Below are positions 53,410 through 61,432 of a DNA stretch of 64,000 nt, in pieces. Within the stretch, counting starts at the first letter, position 1, and each line of letters opens with the position of its first letter. This DNA comes from Mesorhizobium huakuii (GTDB lineage Bacteria; Pseudomonadota; Alphaproteobacteria; Rhizobiales; Rhizobiaceae): the NCBI RefSeq assembly GCF_030160235.1, contig NZ_BSNY01000023.1, positions 124,001-188,000 of the forward strand, given 5' to 3'. Both the position numbers and the translations under genes were made by a program. The notes under the pieces are model-generated. The model was given only the letters and a program-made list of their open reading frames with translations. It was not told where the DNA came from and did not search any database.

Positions 53410-54348
53410 TCACACCCGCCAGGGCGGCTCCGGCGAAAATCGCTTGCTGATCCAGTCGGCGAAGGCGCGGGTCTTGGCTGCTTGTCCCTTGGCTGAGGGC
53501 ACGACGACGTAGACCGCGCCTTCGTCGGCCAGCGTCCACTCCTCCAGGACGGGCACCAGTCGTCCGTCGGCGAGCTCGCGGCCGATCAGCCAGTCGGTGC
53601 TCATCATCAGGCCGAGGCCCTGCACGGCGGCCTCGACCAGCACCTCGGCATCGTCGCTGACCAACGGCCCGGAAACCTCGACGCGCGCGCGCCGGCCCTC
53701 GCGGTTGGTCATCTCCCAGGCCGGAAAGGTCTGGAAGCCGCTGAAGCCCAGGCAGGAATGTTCGAGCAGCTCCTGCGGCGTCCGCGGCCTGCCTCTGCGG
53801 GCAAGATAGGCGGGGGCGGCGCAAAGCAGCCGGCGCCGCGTCGCCACCTTGCGCGCCACCAGGCGCGAATCCTCCAGCGCGCCGAGCCGTACGGCGACGT
53901 CGAAATTCTCGGCGACCAGATCGGCGAAGCGGTTGGAGAATTCGGCCTCGATGCGGATATCGGGAAATTCGGCAAGGAATTGCGGCAGCAGCGGTCCGAT
54001 CCACATGCGCCCGAACGTGCCGGGCAGCGCCAGCCTGAGCAGGCCGCGCGGGCCGCCGCCGGCATGCGCCGACGCGGCGGCCTCGGCTTCGTCGACGGAG
54101 GCGAGGATGGCGCGCACGCGCACCAGGAATTCGGCACCCGCTTCGGTCAACGACACGCTGCGTGTCGTGCGGGAGAGCAGCCTGACCCCCAGCCGCTCCT
54201 CCAGCGATTGCAGGCGCCGCGACAGGATGGTCGCGTCGCGCCCGACACGCACTGCTGCCCTGGTGAAGGAGCGCGCCTCGGCGATGGCCGCGAAGGCCGC
54301 CATTTCGGCAAGGGCCGCCGGTTCGTGGGATTGCTGCATATCTAGCAT
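53410..54348 (-). CDS. LysR family transcriptional regulator
   Basis: Encodes 312 residues. The helix-turn-helix region is EMAAFAAIAEARSFTRAAV with VGRDATILSRRLQSLEERLG, followed by a normal substrate-binding domain. It belongs to the CrgA-like subgroup, like the one at 14.6 kb. It is divergent from a quinone-reductase-like gene across 88 nt, which is its probable target. Confidence 0.92.
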   Translation of the reverse strand: MLDMQQSHEPAALAEMAAFAAIAEARSFTRAAVRVGRDATILSRRLQSLEERLGVRLLSRTTRSVSLTEAGAEFLVRVRAILASVDEAEAAASAHAGGGPRGLLRLALPGTFGRMWIGPLLPQFLAEFPDIRIEAEFSNRFADLVAENFDVAVRLGALEDSRLVARKVATRRRLLCAAPAYLARRGRPRTPQELLEHSCLGFSGFQTFPAWEMTNREGRRARVEVSGPLVSDDAEVLVEAAVQGLGLMMSTDWLIGRELADGRLVPVLEEWTLADEGAVYVVVPSAKGQAAKTRAFADWISKRFSPEPPWRV

Positions 54349-54436
54349 TACTCAAATGCAAAATGGATCGATTATCCAGAAATAGCGCAGCAGATAGGTT
54401 CGCTCAACCATCAATCGTCCCACCGGAGTGAAAACC
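54349..54436. promoter_or_regulatory. Divergent LysR/oxidoreductase control region
   Basis: The 88 nt between the two starts contain GGATCGATTATCC (54365-54377). The same two elements, with 2 bp extra spacing, occur in the LysR/SDR gap at 15554-15569. This suggests a LysR operator half-site pair. Confidence 0.4.
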
Positions 54437-55447
54437 ATGAAAGCCATCGAACTGAGCCAACCCAGGCTCGACGCCTTCCGCGCCGCCACCGTCGCCACCC
54501 CCGAACCGCAGCGCGGCGAGGTGCTGATCCGCCAGCGTGCGGCAAGCCTCAATTTCGTCGATGTCGCGGTCGCCAGCGGCAACTATCCCGGGCCGACCTT
54601 TCCGCTCATCCCCGTCGCCGACGGCGCCGGCGAGATCGTCGCGCTGGGCGAGGGCGTTACGAATTTCAGCACGGGCGATCGCGTCGTCGCCCATGCCAAG
54701 CCGCGCTGGATCGGCGGCCGGCCGCGGCCCTACGAGATGACGCAGATGCGCGGCATCGCGCTGCCGGGTTCGCTGGCCGAATATGTCGCGCTGCCGGCCA
54801 ATTCGATCGTGCCGGTCCCGGCGCATCTTTCCTACGAAGCGGCGTCGACATTGCCGATCGCCGGCACCACGGCGTGGAACGCGCTGCGCACCGCCAATGT
54901 CGGGCCGGGCTCGGTGGTCGTGCTGCTCGGCACCGGCGGGGTCTCGATCTTCACCCTGCAGCTGGCGAAAGCAGCCGGCGCCACCGTCATCATCACCTCG
55001 TCGTCGGACGAGAAGCTGGAGCGGGCGAAGGCGCTGGGCGCCGATCATCTCATCAACTACCGGGGGACACCGGACTGGGACGGCAAGGTGCTGGAACTGA
55101 CCGGCGGCCTCGGCGCCGACCTCGTCGTCGAGACCGGCGGCACCGCCACCTTCGCCCGCGCCATCAACGCCACCGCGCCCGGCGGCACGCTGTTCACCAT
55201 CGGTTTCGTCACTGGCGCCGAGGCCACGGTCAACCTGCTGCCGATCATCATCAAGGCGCTGAAGGTGATCGGCAACAACACCGGGTCGGTGTCCGACCTG
55301 CGCGACGCCGCCCGCGCCATCGGCGCGGCCGGGATCGAGCCCGTCGTCGACAAGGTGTTTTCACCCGGTGACGCGGCCGAAGCCTACGCCCACATGGCCG
55401 CCGGCGGCCTGCACTTCGGCAAGCTGGCGTTCGGGTTGGAGTGGTAG
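54437..55447 (+). CDS. Zinc-independent NAD(P)-dependent alcohol dehydrogenase/quinone oxidoreductase family (MDR)
   Basis: Encodes 336 residues of the medium-chain dehydrogenase superfamily. The N-terminal GroES-like domain lacks the zinc-ligand Cys cluster (SLNFVDVAVASGNYPG). The Rossmann motif is VVLLGTGGVSIFTLQLAKAAG. Relatives reduce quinones or alpha,beta-unsaturated ketones with NADPH. The ATG at 54437 has GGAG upstream at good spacing, favouring it over the GTG at 54428. It is divergent from a LysR gene. Confidence 0.92.
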   Translation: MKAIELSQPRLDAFRAATVATPEPQRGEVLIRQRAASLNFVDVAVASGNYPGPTFPLIPVADGAGEIVALGEGVTNFSTGDRVVAHAKPRWIGGRPRPYEMTQMRGIALPGSLAEYVALPANSIVPVPAHLSYEAASTLPIAGTTAWNALRTANVGPGSVVVLLGTGGVSIFTLQLAKAAGATVIITSSSDEKLERAKALGADHLINYRGTPDWDGKVLELTGGLGADLVVETGGTATFARAINATAPGGTLFTIGFVTGAEATVNLLPIIIKALKVIGNNTGSVSDLRDAARAIGAAGIEPVVDKVFSPGDAAEAYAHMAAGGLHFGKLAFGLEW

Positions 55448-55461
55448 GCGCGAAAGTGAAC

Positions 55462-55500
55462 GAGCGCGTAATCTCCAGCGCAAAGGGAGATTACGCGCTC
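55462..55500. terminator. 15-bp perfect inverted repeat between convergent genes
   Basis: GAGCGCGTAATCTCC (55462-55476) pairs perfectly with its complement at 55486-55500 around a 9-nt loop. It lies between the ends of the oxidoreductase and the molybdenum hydroxylase genes, so it fits a bidirectional terminator. A partial copy (GAGCGCGTAGTCTCC) occurs at 53366-53380 after the slipin gene. Confidence 0.7.
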
Positions 55501-55505
55501 CACCC

Positions 55506-57800
55506 TCAGATCAGCTTCTCCAGCGTGATCGGCAAATCGCGCACCCTCTTCCCCGTCGCGTGGAACACCGCATTGGCAATCGCAGGCGCGACACCGACGA
55601 TGCCCAGTTCACCCACGCCCTTGCCGCCGAGCGCCGAGGAGTGCGGGTCCGGGATGCCGACCGAGATCACCTCGATGTCCGGGATGTCGGCATTGGTCGG
55701 CACCAGATAATCGGCGAGGTTGTTGTTGACGATGCGGCCGTGGCGGCGATCCATGATGCCTTCTTCCAGCAGCGCCTGGCCGATGCCCATGATGATGCCG
55801 CCCTTCCACTGGCTTTCGGCGAGCTTCGGGTTGTAGAGCCGGCCGGAATCCAGCGCCGACACCACGCGCGAGACGCGCACCGTGCCGAAATCCTCGTCGA
55901 CGCGCACCTCGATGAAATGCGCGCACCAGGAATAGCGCGAATAGTCGCCCTCTGTGTGCGGCAACGCCATGGCGATGGTGGTGTAGTTCTTGTAGCGGTC
56001 CTCGGCCGTCGAATTGGCCGGCATGGTGTCGCCGGTCGCCTCGATGCGGTCGCGGCCGACGCTCTTGAGCAGTTCGGCGATCGAGACATCGGGGCCATCG
56101 CCGCGCGGCGAGCCGATGCGGCCCTTGGCGACGACCAAAGTGTTGGCCTGCAGCGCGTGGAAGGGCGAGCGTGGATCGCTGATGGCGAGCCCCACCAGTT
56201 GGTCGAGCGCCGAGGTCGCGGCCTTGTGTACCGCACCCGTCATCACGCCGGCCAGCCGCGAGCCGCCGCTGACGCCGGCGCGGGCAAAGCGGGAATCGCC
56301 GAGCTTCACCACCACGTCGTCGGCCGGCACGCCTACCGTCTCGGCGGCGGTCTGCGCCAGGATGGTGTAGGTGCCCTGGCCCATGTCGATCGAGGAGCTT
56401 TCGACCTCGACCGAGCCGTCGGCCAGGATGCGCACGACGGCCTCGCCATAGGCGCGCCGAACCGGATAGGTGCCGGCGGCGACGCCCCAGCCGATCAACT
56501 GGTTGCCGTCGCGCATCGAGCGCGGTTCCGGCGAGCGCCTGGCCCAGCCGAAACGCTCCGCACCCGCCGCAAAAGCCTCGCGCAACTGCCTGGTCGACCA
56601 GGCTTTTTTGGCGTGCGGATCCTGTTCGGCATAGTTGCGCAGGCGGATTTCCAACGGATCGATGCCGACCACGTAGGCAAGCTCGTCGATGGCGCTTTCG
56701 ATGCCGAAGGCCGAAGGGTTTTCGCCCGGCGCGCGCATGGCGCCCGGCACCACGGAATTGACCCGCACGACATTCTGCCTCGAGGAGAAATTCGGCGTCG
56801 CGTACATGATCGAGGTGACCGAGCCCAGCGGCTCGACCCACATGCCGTCGATCGAGGTTTCATTGACGCCGCGGTGCACGATCGACTGGATCATGCCGTC
56901 GCGGTCGGCGCCGATCGTCACCGTCTGGCGCGTCGCGGCGCGGCCGCCATAGCCGGTAAAGGTCTGCTGCCGCGTCATCACCAGCTTCACCGGCCGTCCC
57001 AGCATCTTGGCGGCACTTGCCGCCACCGCCCCATGGCTGAGCGCCAGCGCCTTGGAGCCGAAGCCGCCGCCAATGTAGGGCGAGACCAGCCGCACATTCT
57101 CGAATGGCACTTCGAACCATTCGGCATAGGTGCGGGCCATGCCGTCGAGCCATTGGCTCGGCTCCCACACGGTCAGATGATCGCCCTCCCAGCGCGCGAC
57201 CAGGCCATGCGGCTCCATAGGCGCCTGGTATTCGCGCGGCGTGTTGTAGGCGGCGCAGATGCGCACCGGCGCGGCGGCGAAGGCGGCGGGCGCATCGCCC
57301 CATTCCTTGGTCATGGCGTCGATCGGAATGCCGTCGCCGGCCTTGCCGTCGCTGAGGTCGACGATGGAAGGCGTCTCGTCATAGCTGACCTTGACCAGGG
57401 CTGCTGCGGCGACCGCCTGCTCGAAGGTCTCGGCGACAACCGCCGCGACGTGCTGGCCGGAGAAGGTGATGTCGCGCGCCAGCGGACAATAGGGCTTGTC
57501 GGGCGGCGGCGTGCCGAACCAGTCGGATGCGGTCCTCAGGCTGATGATGGTGTCCGGCGTCAGCACCTGCAGCACGCCCGGCGCTGCCTCTGCCTGCACA
57601 GTGTCGATCGCGCGCACCTTGCCCGAGGCGATCGTGCTTTCGACCAGCACGGCGTAGGCCAGTCCTTCGAGCTGCTGCTCGACGGCATACTTCGCCGCAC
57701 CGGTGATCTTGGCCGGGCCGTCGACGCGCGACAGCCGGCCGCCGAGGGCTTGCGCCAGCGCGCCATCCAAAGCATCGCCATGTCTTGTGTGAACGGTCAT
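55506..57800 (-). CDS. Molybdopterin-binding subunit of a xanthine dehydrogenase-family aldehyde oxidoreductase (PaoC-like)
   Basis: Encodes 764 residues from the ATG at 57800; the upstream open frame overlaps the FAD-subunit gene. The start GGRLSRVDGPAKITGAAKYA is the usual opening of the molybdopterin subunit. Other landmarks are GGGFGSKAL, the substrate-side VVPGAMRAPGE, ESSSIDMGQGTYTILAQ, and the C-terminal GGKGVGELG with the catalytic Glu. It forms a heterotrimer with the two genes upstream. Substrates of close relatives are aromatic or aliphatic aldehydes. All three genes overlap by 4 nt. Confidence 0.92.
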   Translation of the reverse strand: MTVHTRHGDALDGALAQALGGRLSRVDGPAKITGAAKYAVEQQLEGLAYAVLVESTIASGKVRAIDTVQAEAAPGVLQVLTPDTIISLRTASDWFGTPPPDKPYCPLARDITFSGQHVAAVVAETFEQAVAAAALVKVSYDETPSIVDLSDGKAGDGIPIDAMTKEWGDAPAAFAAAPVRICAAYNTPREYQAPMEPHGLVARWEGDHLTVWEPSQWLDGMARTYAEWFEVPFENVRLVSPYIGGGFGSKALALSHGAVAASAAKMLGRPVKLVMTRQQTFTGYGGRAATRQTVTIGADRDGMIQSIVHRGVNETSIDGMWVEPLGSVTSIMYATPNFSSRQNVVRVNSVVPGAMRAPGENPSAFGIESAIDELAYVVGIDPLEIRLRNYAEQDPHAKKAWSTRQLREAFAAGAERFGWARRSPEPRSMRDGNQLIGWGVAAGTYPVRRAYGEAVVRILADGSVEVESSSIDMGQGTYTILAQTAAETVGVPADDVVVKLGDSRFARAGVSGGSRLAGVMTGAVHKAATSALDQLVGLAISDPRSPFHALQANTLVVAKGRIGSPRGDGPDVSIAELLKSVGRDRIEATGDTMPANSTAEDRYKNYTTIAMALPHTEGDYSRYSWCAHFIEVRVDEDFGTVRVSRVVSALDSGRLYNPKLAESQWKGGIIMGIGQALLEEGIMDRRHGRIVNNNLADYLVPTNADIPDIEVISVGIPDPHSSALGGKGVGELGIVGVAPAIANAVFHATGKRVRDLPITLEKLI

Positions 57801-58780
57801 GCCGTCTCTCCCAATTTGAGGATGGCGCGCGCGACAACGCGCGGCGCGAGCTCGATTTTGTAATGGTTGGCGCCATGGTCGACGGCACCTTCGACGGCGA
57901 GCAGGCTGGCGGCACGGACGGTTTCCGGATCCAGCACCTTGCCTTTCAGCGCCGCTTCCACGGCCCGGGCCCGCCACGGTTTGGTGGCGACGCCGCCGAG
58001 CGCCACGCGCAGGTCACGGATGGTGCGTCCGTCAGCCTCGAATTCGATGCCGACGGCAGCACTTGCCGCCGCGAATTCATAGGATTGCCTGTCGCGGATC
58101 TTCAGATAGGTCGAGCGGCGGGCGGCGGCGGAGCCGGGGATTTCGATGGCGGTGATCACCTCGCCCGGCTCGATCGCGTGTTCCCTGTCGGGCGTGGTGC
58201 CGGGCAGCAGGAAAAAGTCGTCGACCAGGATGCGACGATCGCCGAGATGAACCGTCGCGTCGAAGGCCACCAGAGCGGTGGCGAGGTCGCCTGGATACAT
58301 GGCGATGCAGGCGTCGCTGGTGCCAAGCACGGCGTGGCCTCTCGTGACGCCGCCGATCGCCGAACAGCCGCTGCCCGGCACACGCTTGTTGCAGGCGGAA
58401 AAGTTCGCGGGATCGCGGAAATAGGGGCAGCGCGTGCGCTGCATCAGATTGCCGCCGATGGTCGCCATGTTGCGGATCTGCGCCGACGCCGCCTGCCACA
58501 GCGCTTCGGAGATGGCGGGGAAGCGGCTCTTGATGTCGGCATGGTCGGCGACATGACCCATTTTGGCAAGCGCGCCGATGGTGGCGCCGCGTTCGCTGAC
58601 ATCGATCCGGTCGAGCCCCTTGAGATGGGTGATGTCGACCAGCGTGTCGGGCTCGGCGACGCCGCATTTGGCGAGGTCGATCAGCGTGGTGCCGCCGGCG
58701 AGCAGCATGGCGCCGGGCAGGGCGGCTGCCTGGCGTGCGGCGTCAGTGGAAGTGGCGCGCAGGTAAGAAAAATCCCTCAT
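57797..58780 (-). CDS. FAD-binding subunit of the aldehyde oxidoreductase (PaoB-like)
   Basis: Encodes 327 residues. The FAD motifs are AGGTTLIDLAKCGV and the ATIGGNLMQRTRCPYF run. Between residues about 120 and 155 there is a Cys-rich insertion (RCPYFRD, FSACNKR, GSGCSAIGG, then SDAC) matching the extra [4Fe-4S] cluster found in PaoB and 4-hydroxybenzoyl-CoA reductase. It shuttles electrons from the molybdenum site. It overlaps both neighbouring genes by 4 nt. Confidence 0.92.
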   Translation of the reverse strand: MRDFSYLRATSTDAARQAAALPGAMLLAGGTTLIDLAKCGVAEPDTLVDITHLKGLDRIDVSERGATIGALAKMGHVADHADIKSRFPAISEALWQAASAQIRNMATIGGNLMQRTRCPYFRDPANFSACNKRVPGSGCSAIGGVTRGHAVLGTSDACIAMYPGDLATALVAFDATVHLGDRRILVDDFFLLPGTTPDREHAIEPGEVITAIEIPGSAAARRSTYLKIRDRQSYEFAAASAAVGIEFEADGRTIRDLRVALGGVATKPWRARAVEAALKGKVLDPETVRAASLLAVEGAVDHGANHYKIELAPRVVARAILKLGETA

Positions 58781-59250
58781 GATGCGAACTCCTGGGCTGC
58801 CTGGCGGACGGCGGCAACGATGTGCGGATAGGCGCCGCAGCGGCAGAGATTGCCGGCCATGTATTCGCGGATTTCCTCATCAGAGCCGGCATGGCCCTCG
58901 CGGATGCAGGCCACCGCCGACATGATCTGGCCCGGCGTACAATAGCCGCACTGGAAGGCGTCCTGTTCGAGGAAGGCAGCCTGCACGGGATGCAGTTCGC
59001 CCTCCCGTGCAAGCCCCTCTATCGTGGTGATGCTGCGGCCCTCGGCTTGTGCTGCGAGCGTCAGGCAAGCCAGCACGCGCTCGCCGTCTATGTGCACGGT
59101 GCAGGCGCCGCACTGGCCATGGTCGCAGCCCTTCTTGGTGCCGGTCAGGCCCAGCCGCTCGCGCAAGGCATCGAGCAGCGTGACGCGCGGCTCGAGCTGC
59201 AATTCGTGATGCTGGCCGTTGATATCGAGATGGACGGGGATTTTTGTCAT
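58777..59250 (-). CDS. [2Fe-2S] subunit of the aldehyde oxidoreductase (PaoA-like)
   Basis: Encodes 157 residues with two [2Fe-2S] sites: the ferredoxin-like GCDHGQCGACTVHIDGE plus a later Cys (ACLTLAAQ), and FQCGYCTPGQI with NLCRCGAYP. The N-terminus (MTKIPVHLDINGQ) has no twin-arginine signal, unlike E. coli PaoA, so this enzyme is probably cytoplasmic. It is the first gene of the operon and is divergent from a TetR regulator. Confidence 0.93.
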   Translation of the reverse strand: MTKIPVHLDINGQHHELQLEPRVTLLDALRERLGLTGTKKGCDHGQCGACTVHIDGERVLACLTLAAQAEGRSITTIEGLAREGELHPVQAAFLEQDAFQCGYCTPGQIMSAVACIREGHAGSDEEIREYMAGNLCRCGAYPHIVAAVRQAAQEFAS

Positions 59251-59421
59251 GGGCGTCTGGCTCCAGTTGCTTGACGCTGAGGGGAATGATCTGGTGTCGG
59301 GGCGGGGGAGGGCAAGGGCGTCTTGGTCAATCTCCCGCTGGCAGGGGAGCTGTTGCTTGCGGCCTTGAAAGACGTGACATACCGGTTCCCCTTCTTATAT
59401 GATGAAGGCACTCCACAAAAG

Positions 59422-59435
59422 CGGAGGCGCCTCCG
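59422..59435. promoter_or_regulatory. Palindromic operator for the TetR regulator
   Basis: CGGAGGCGCCTCCG is a perfect 14-bp palindrome flanked by AAAG and TTTA. It lies between the divergent oxidoreductase operon and the TetR gene, 60 nt before the preferred TetR start. The form (AAxCGGAG..CTCCGTTT) fits many TetR operators. Confidence 0.6.
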
Positions 59436-59495
59436 TTTATTACGTGGGGGCTGACCCGGCCGGGTTCAAGCCCCTGACACAAGGTGGAGAAAAAA

Positions 59496-60119
59496 TTGGC
59501 CGTCGAGCCGTCCACAATCGCCGAAACGAAGACCGCCGCGGAGGAAAAGCCGCTGCGCGTGGATGCCCAGCGCAACCGCGACCGGCTGGTCGAGGCGGCG
59601 GCTTCGGTGTTTGCCGAGCGCGGCATCGATGCCTCGCTGGAGGAGATCGCGCGCCGCGCCGGCGTCGGCATCGGCACGCTCTACCGGCATTTCCCGACGC
59701 GCGAGCATCTGGTCGAGGTGGTCTACCGCCGCGAGGTGGAGGGGCTGTGCGCCGCCGCCGGGGAGCTCGCGGCAAGACACCCGTCCGATGTCGCCCTGGA
59801 GGAATGGATGCGGCGCTTCGTCGACTACATCGCCACCAAGCGCGGCCTGGCGACCAGCCTGCGCATCCTGCTCACCACCAATTCGACGCTGTTCTCCGAC
59901 ACGTCGGGGCGGGTCTCACAAGCCTTGCGGCAACTGGTCGAGGCGGCGGTGGCCGACGGCACCATCCGCGGCGACGTCGATGCCTCGGATGTGCTGCACG
60001 CGCTCGGCGGCATCTATTCCGCGCCGGATACGCCGGAATGGCGCGACCGCTCACGCCGGCTGGTCAAGCTGTTGATGGACGGCTTGCGGTTCGGCGCGGG
60101 GAAATCCGTCAAGGCCTGA
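59496..60119 (+). CDS. TetR family transcriptional regulator
   Basis: Encodes 207 residues from a TTG chosen because GGTGGAG sits 6 nt before it; a GTG at 59484 is the alternative. The N-terminal helix-turn-helix is VFAERGIDASLEEIARRAGV with GIGTLYRHFPTREHL. The C-terminal ligand domain is all-helical. It is divergent from the three-gene molybdenum hydroxylase operon and most likely represses it until an aldehyde-type ligand binds. Confidence 0.92.
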   Translation: MAVEPSTIAETKTAAEEKPLRVDAQRNRDRLVEAAASVFAERGIDASLEEIARRAGVGIGTLYRHFPTREHLVEVVYRREVEGLCAAAGELAARHPSDVALEEWMRRFVDYIATKRGLATSLRILLTTNSTLFSDTSGRVSQALRQLVEAAVADGTIRGDVDASDVLHALGGIYSAPDTPEWRDRSRRLVKLLMDGLRFGAGKSVKA

Positions 60120-60268
60120 CGATCTCCACGACCGGTTCCAGCGACGGAAAAACCTTGTAAACAGGCGCCTGCGTTAGCCATGGCAGGCTAGGCCCGTGCG
60201 CCGCACTTGCATCTGAATGCGACCGGTTGTTAAAATCCTCACATTTCAGGTGACCAACAGGCCCACGC

Positions 60269-61000
60269 ATGACGGCTCGCAAAGCGCAAAGGACGGCACG
60301 GCTTATCGATCTGCTGTCGCAGCGGCGGGTTATCCATCTCAGCGAAGCGGCCGCACTGCTCGGCGTTTCCGAGATGACGGTGCGGCGTGACATCGCCACC
60401 AACCAGGGGCAGATCGCCTATCTCGGCGGGCACATATTGGCGGCGGCCGAGATCGAGGCCGATATTCCCTACGAACTGGCGACCGCGGCCGACAGTCATG
60501 CGGCGGCCAAGCGCGAAGCCTGCGTGCACGCGGTGCGCAAGATACGGCCCGACGAGACGATCTTCATCGACTGCGGCACGACGCTGATCCATCTGATCGA
60601 TCTCATTCCCGACAATTATCAAATAACGGCAATATGTTACGCCATGAATGTCGCGGAACGCCTGAGCCGCAAACCCAATGTCACGATCATCATGCTGGGT
60701 GGTGTCTACCATCCGGCGTCGGCGTCCTTCTCGGGCACGCATGATTTCGACATTTTGAACAGCGTCGGCATAAACGCGGCCTTCCTGTCGGCCGCCGGCG
60801 TAGACGCCAAGCGCGGCGCCACTTGCGAGCATTTCCACGAGGCGGTGGTGAAGCAGAAGGTGATGAGCCTGGCGCGCGAGAATTACCTGGTCATCGACTC
60901 GAGCAAGATCGGCAAGCTGAAGCGGGCTTTTTTCTCGGTCATGGATGGCTTTGATGCGGTGATCACCGAGCATGGCGAGGTTGCCTCGGATTCGTTTTGA
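60269..61000 (+). CDS. DeoR family transcriptional regulator
   Basis: Encodes 243 residues. The N-terminal helix-turn-helix is RVIHLSEAAALLGVSEMTVR with RRDI. The sugar-phosphate-binding domain carries ETIFIDCGTTLIHLIDLI and the late YLVIDSSKIGK, both typical of the family. DeoR members usually sense a phosphorylated sugar. A sugar ABC transporter of the CUT2 class starts 432 nt downstream on the same strand and is the likely target. Confidence 0.93.
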   Translation: MTARKAQRTARLIDLLSQRRVIHLSEAAALLGVSEMTVRRDIATNQGQIAYLGGHILAAAEIEADIPYELATAADSHAAAKREACVHAVRKIRPDETIFIDCGTTLIHLIDLIPDNYQITAICYAMNVAERLSRKPNVTIIMLGGVYHPASASFSGTHDFDILNSVGINAAFLSAAGVDAKRGATCEHFHEAVVKQKVMSLARENYLVIDSSKIGKLKRAFFSVMDGFDAVITEHGEVASDSF

Positions 61001-61432
61001 TTCCTCGGCGCAATGGTTTGACGGATGGCTAGCGTTCGACGATTGGCACAAACGTTCATCGTTTCGTCATCCATGGGCGGAGCAAGGAGCGTAGCGACGC
61101 GGCGCAGACCCCTGGAGCTGCTCCGCAGCCCAAGGGATCCATGCCGCGACCTTCGAGCGCCGCTGCGGTGCAGAATTCTGAACCGTTGCAAAACCTTAAC
61201 GTCCCGGAATGGATCCTCGGGTCTCGGCGACGGAGCTTCGCTCCTGCTACGCCCGTGGATGACGAAGTTGGGGAAGCTTCGGCCAAATTTCCTGTGCAGC
61301 GCTGATAGCTGCCAACCTGACTCCGTTTGACATTTCCCCAACGTGATGGAAAAGTCACAAAAAAAGTAAGAGAAGTCTCAAAAGAGGCTCGACAGGGTAG
61401 GGGACGCGTCAACGGGAGGAAGTGCGGGCGTC
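61001..61432. other. Gene-free region upstream of the sugar transporter
   Basis: No supported gene in 432 nt. Most of it is a repeat element (61063-61266). The last 110 nt are AT-richer and should contain the transporter promoter. Confidence 0.6.
61063..61266. repeat. Long nested inverted repeat, Mesorhizobium-type intergenic element
   Basis: The outer arms TTCGTCATCCATGGGCGGAG (from 61063) and CGCCCGTGGATGACGAA (to 61266) form an imperfect inverted repeat with arms of about 32 bp. Nested inside, GGATCCATGCCGCGAC (61135-61150) and GTCCCGGAATGGATCC (61201-61216) are a second imperfect pair. The whole could fold into a branched stem. It differs from the shorter palindromes elsewhere in the window. 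Confidence 0.7.

Noticed and set aside
55368-57863. 831-codon open frame antisense to the molybdopterin subunit
   Set aside because: No recognisable motif and biased composition; the other strand encodes the oxidoreductase with all family landmarks.
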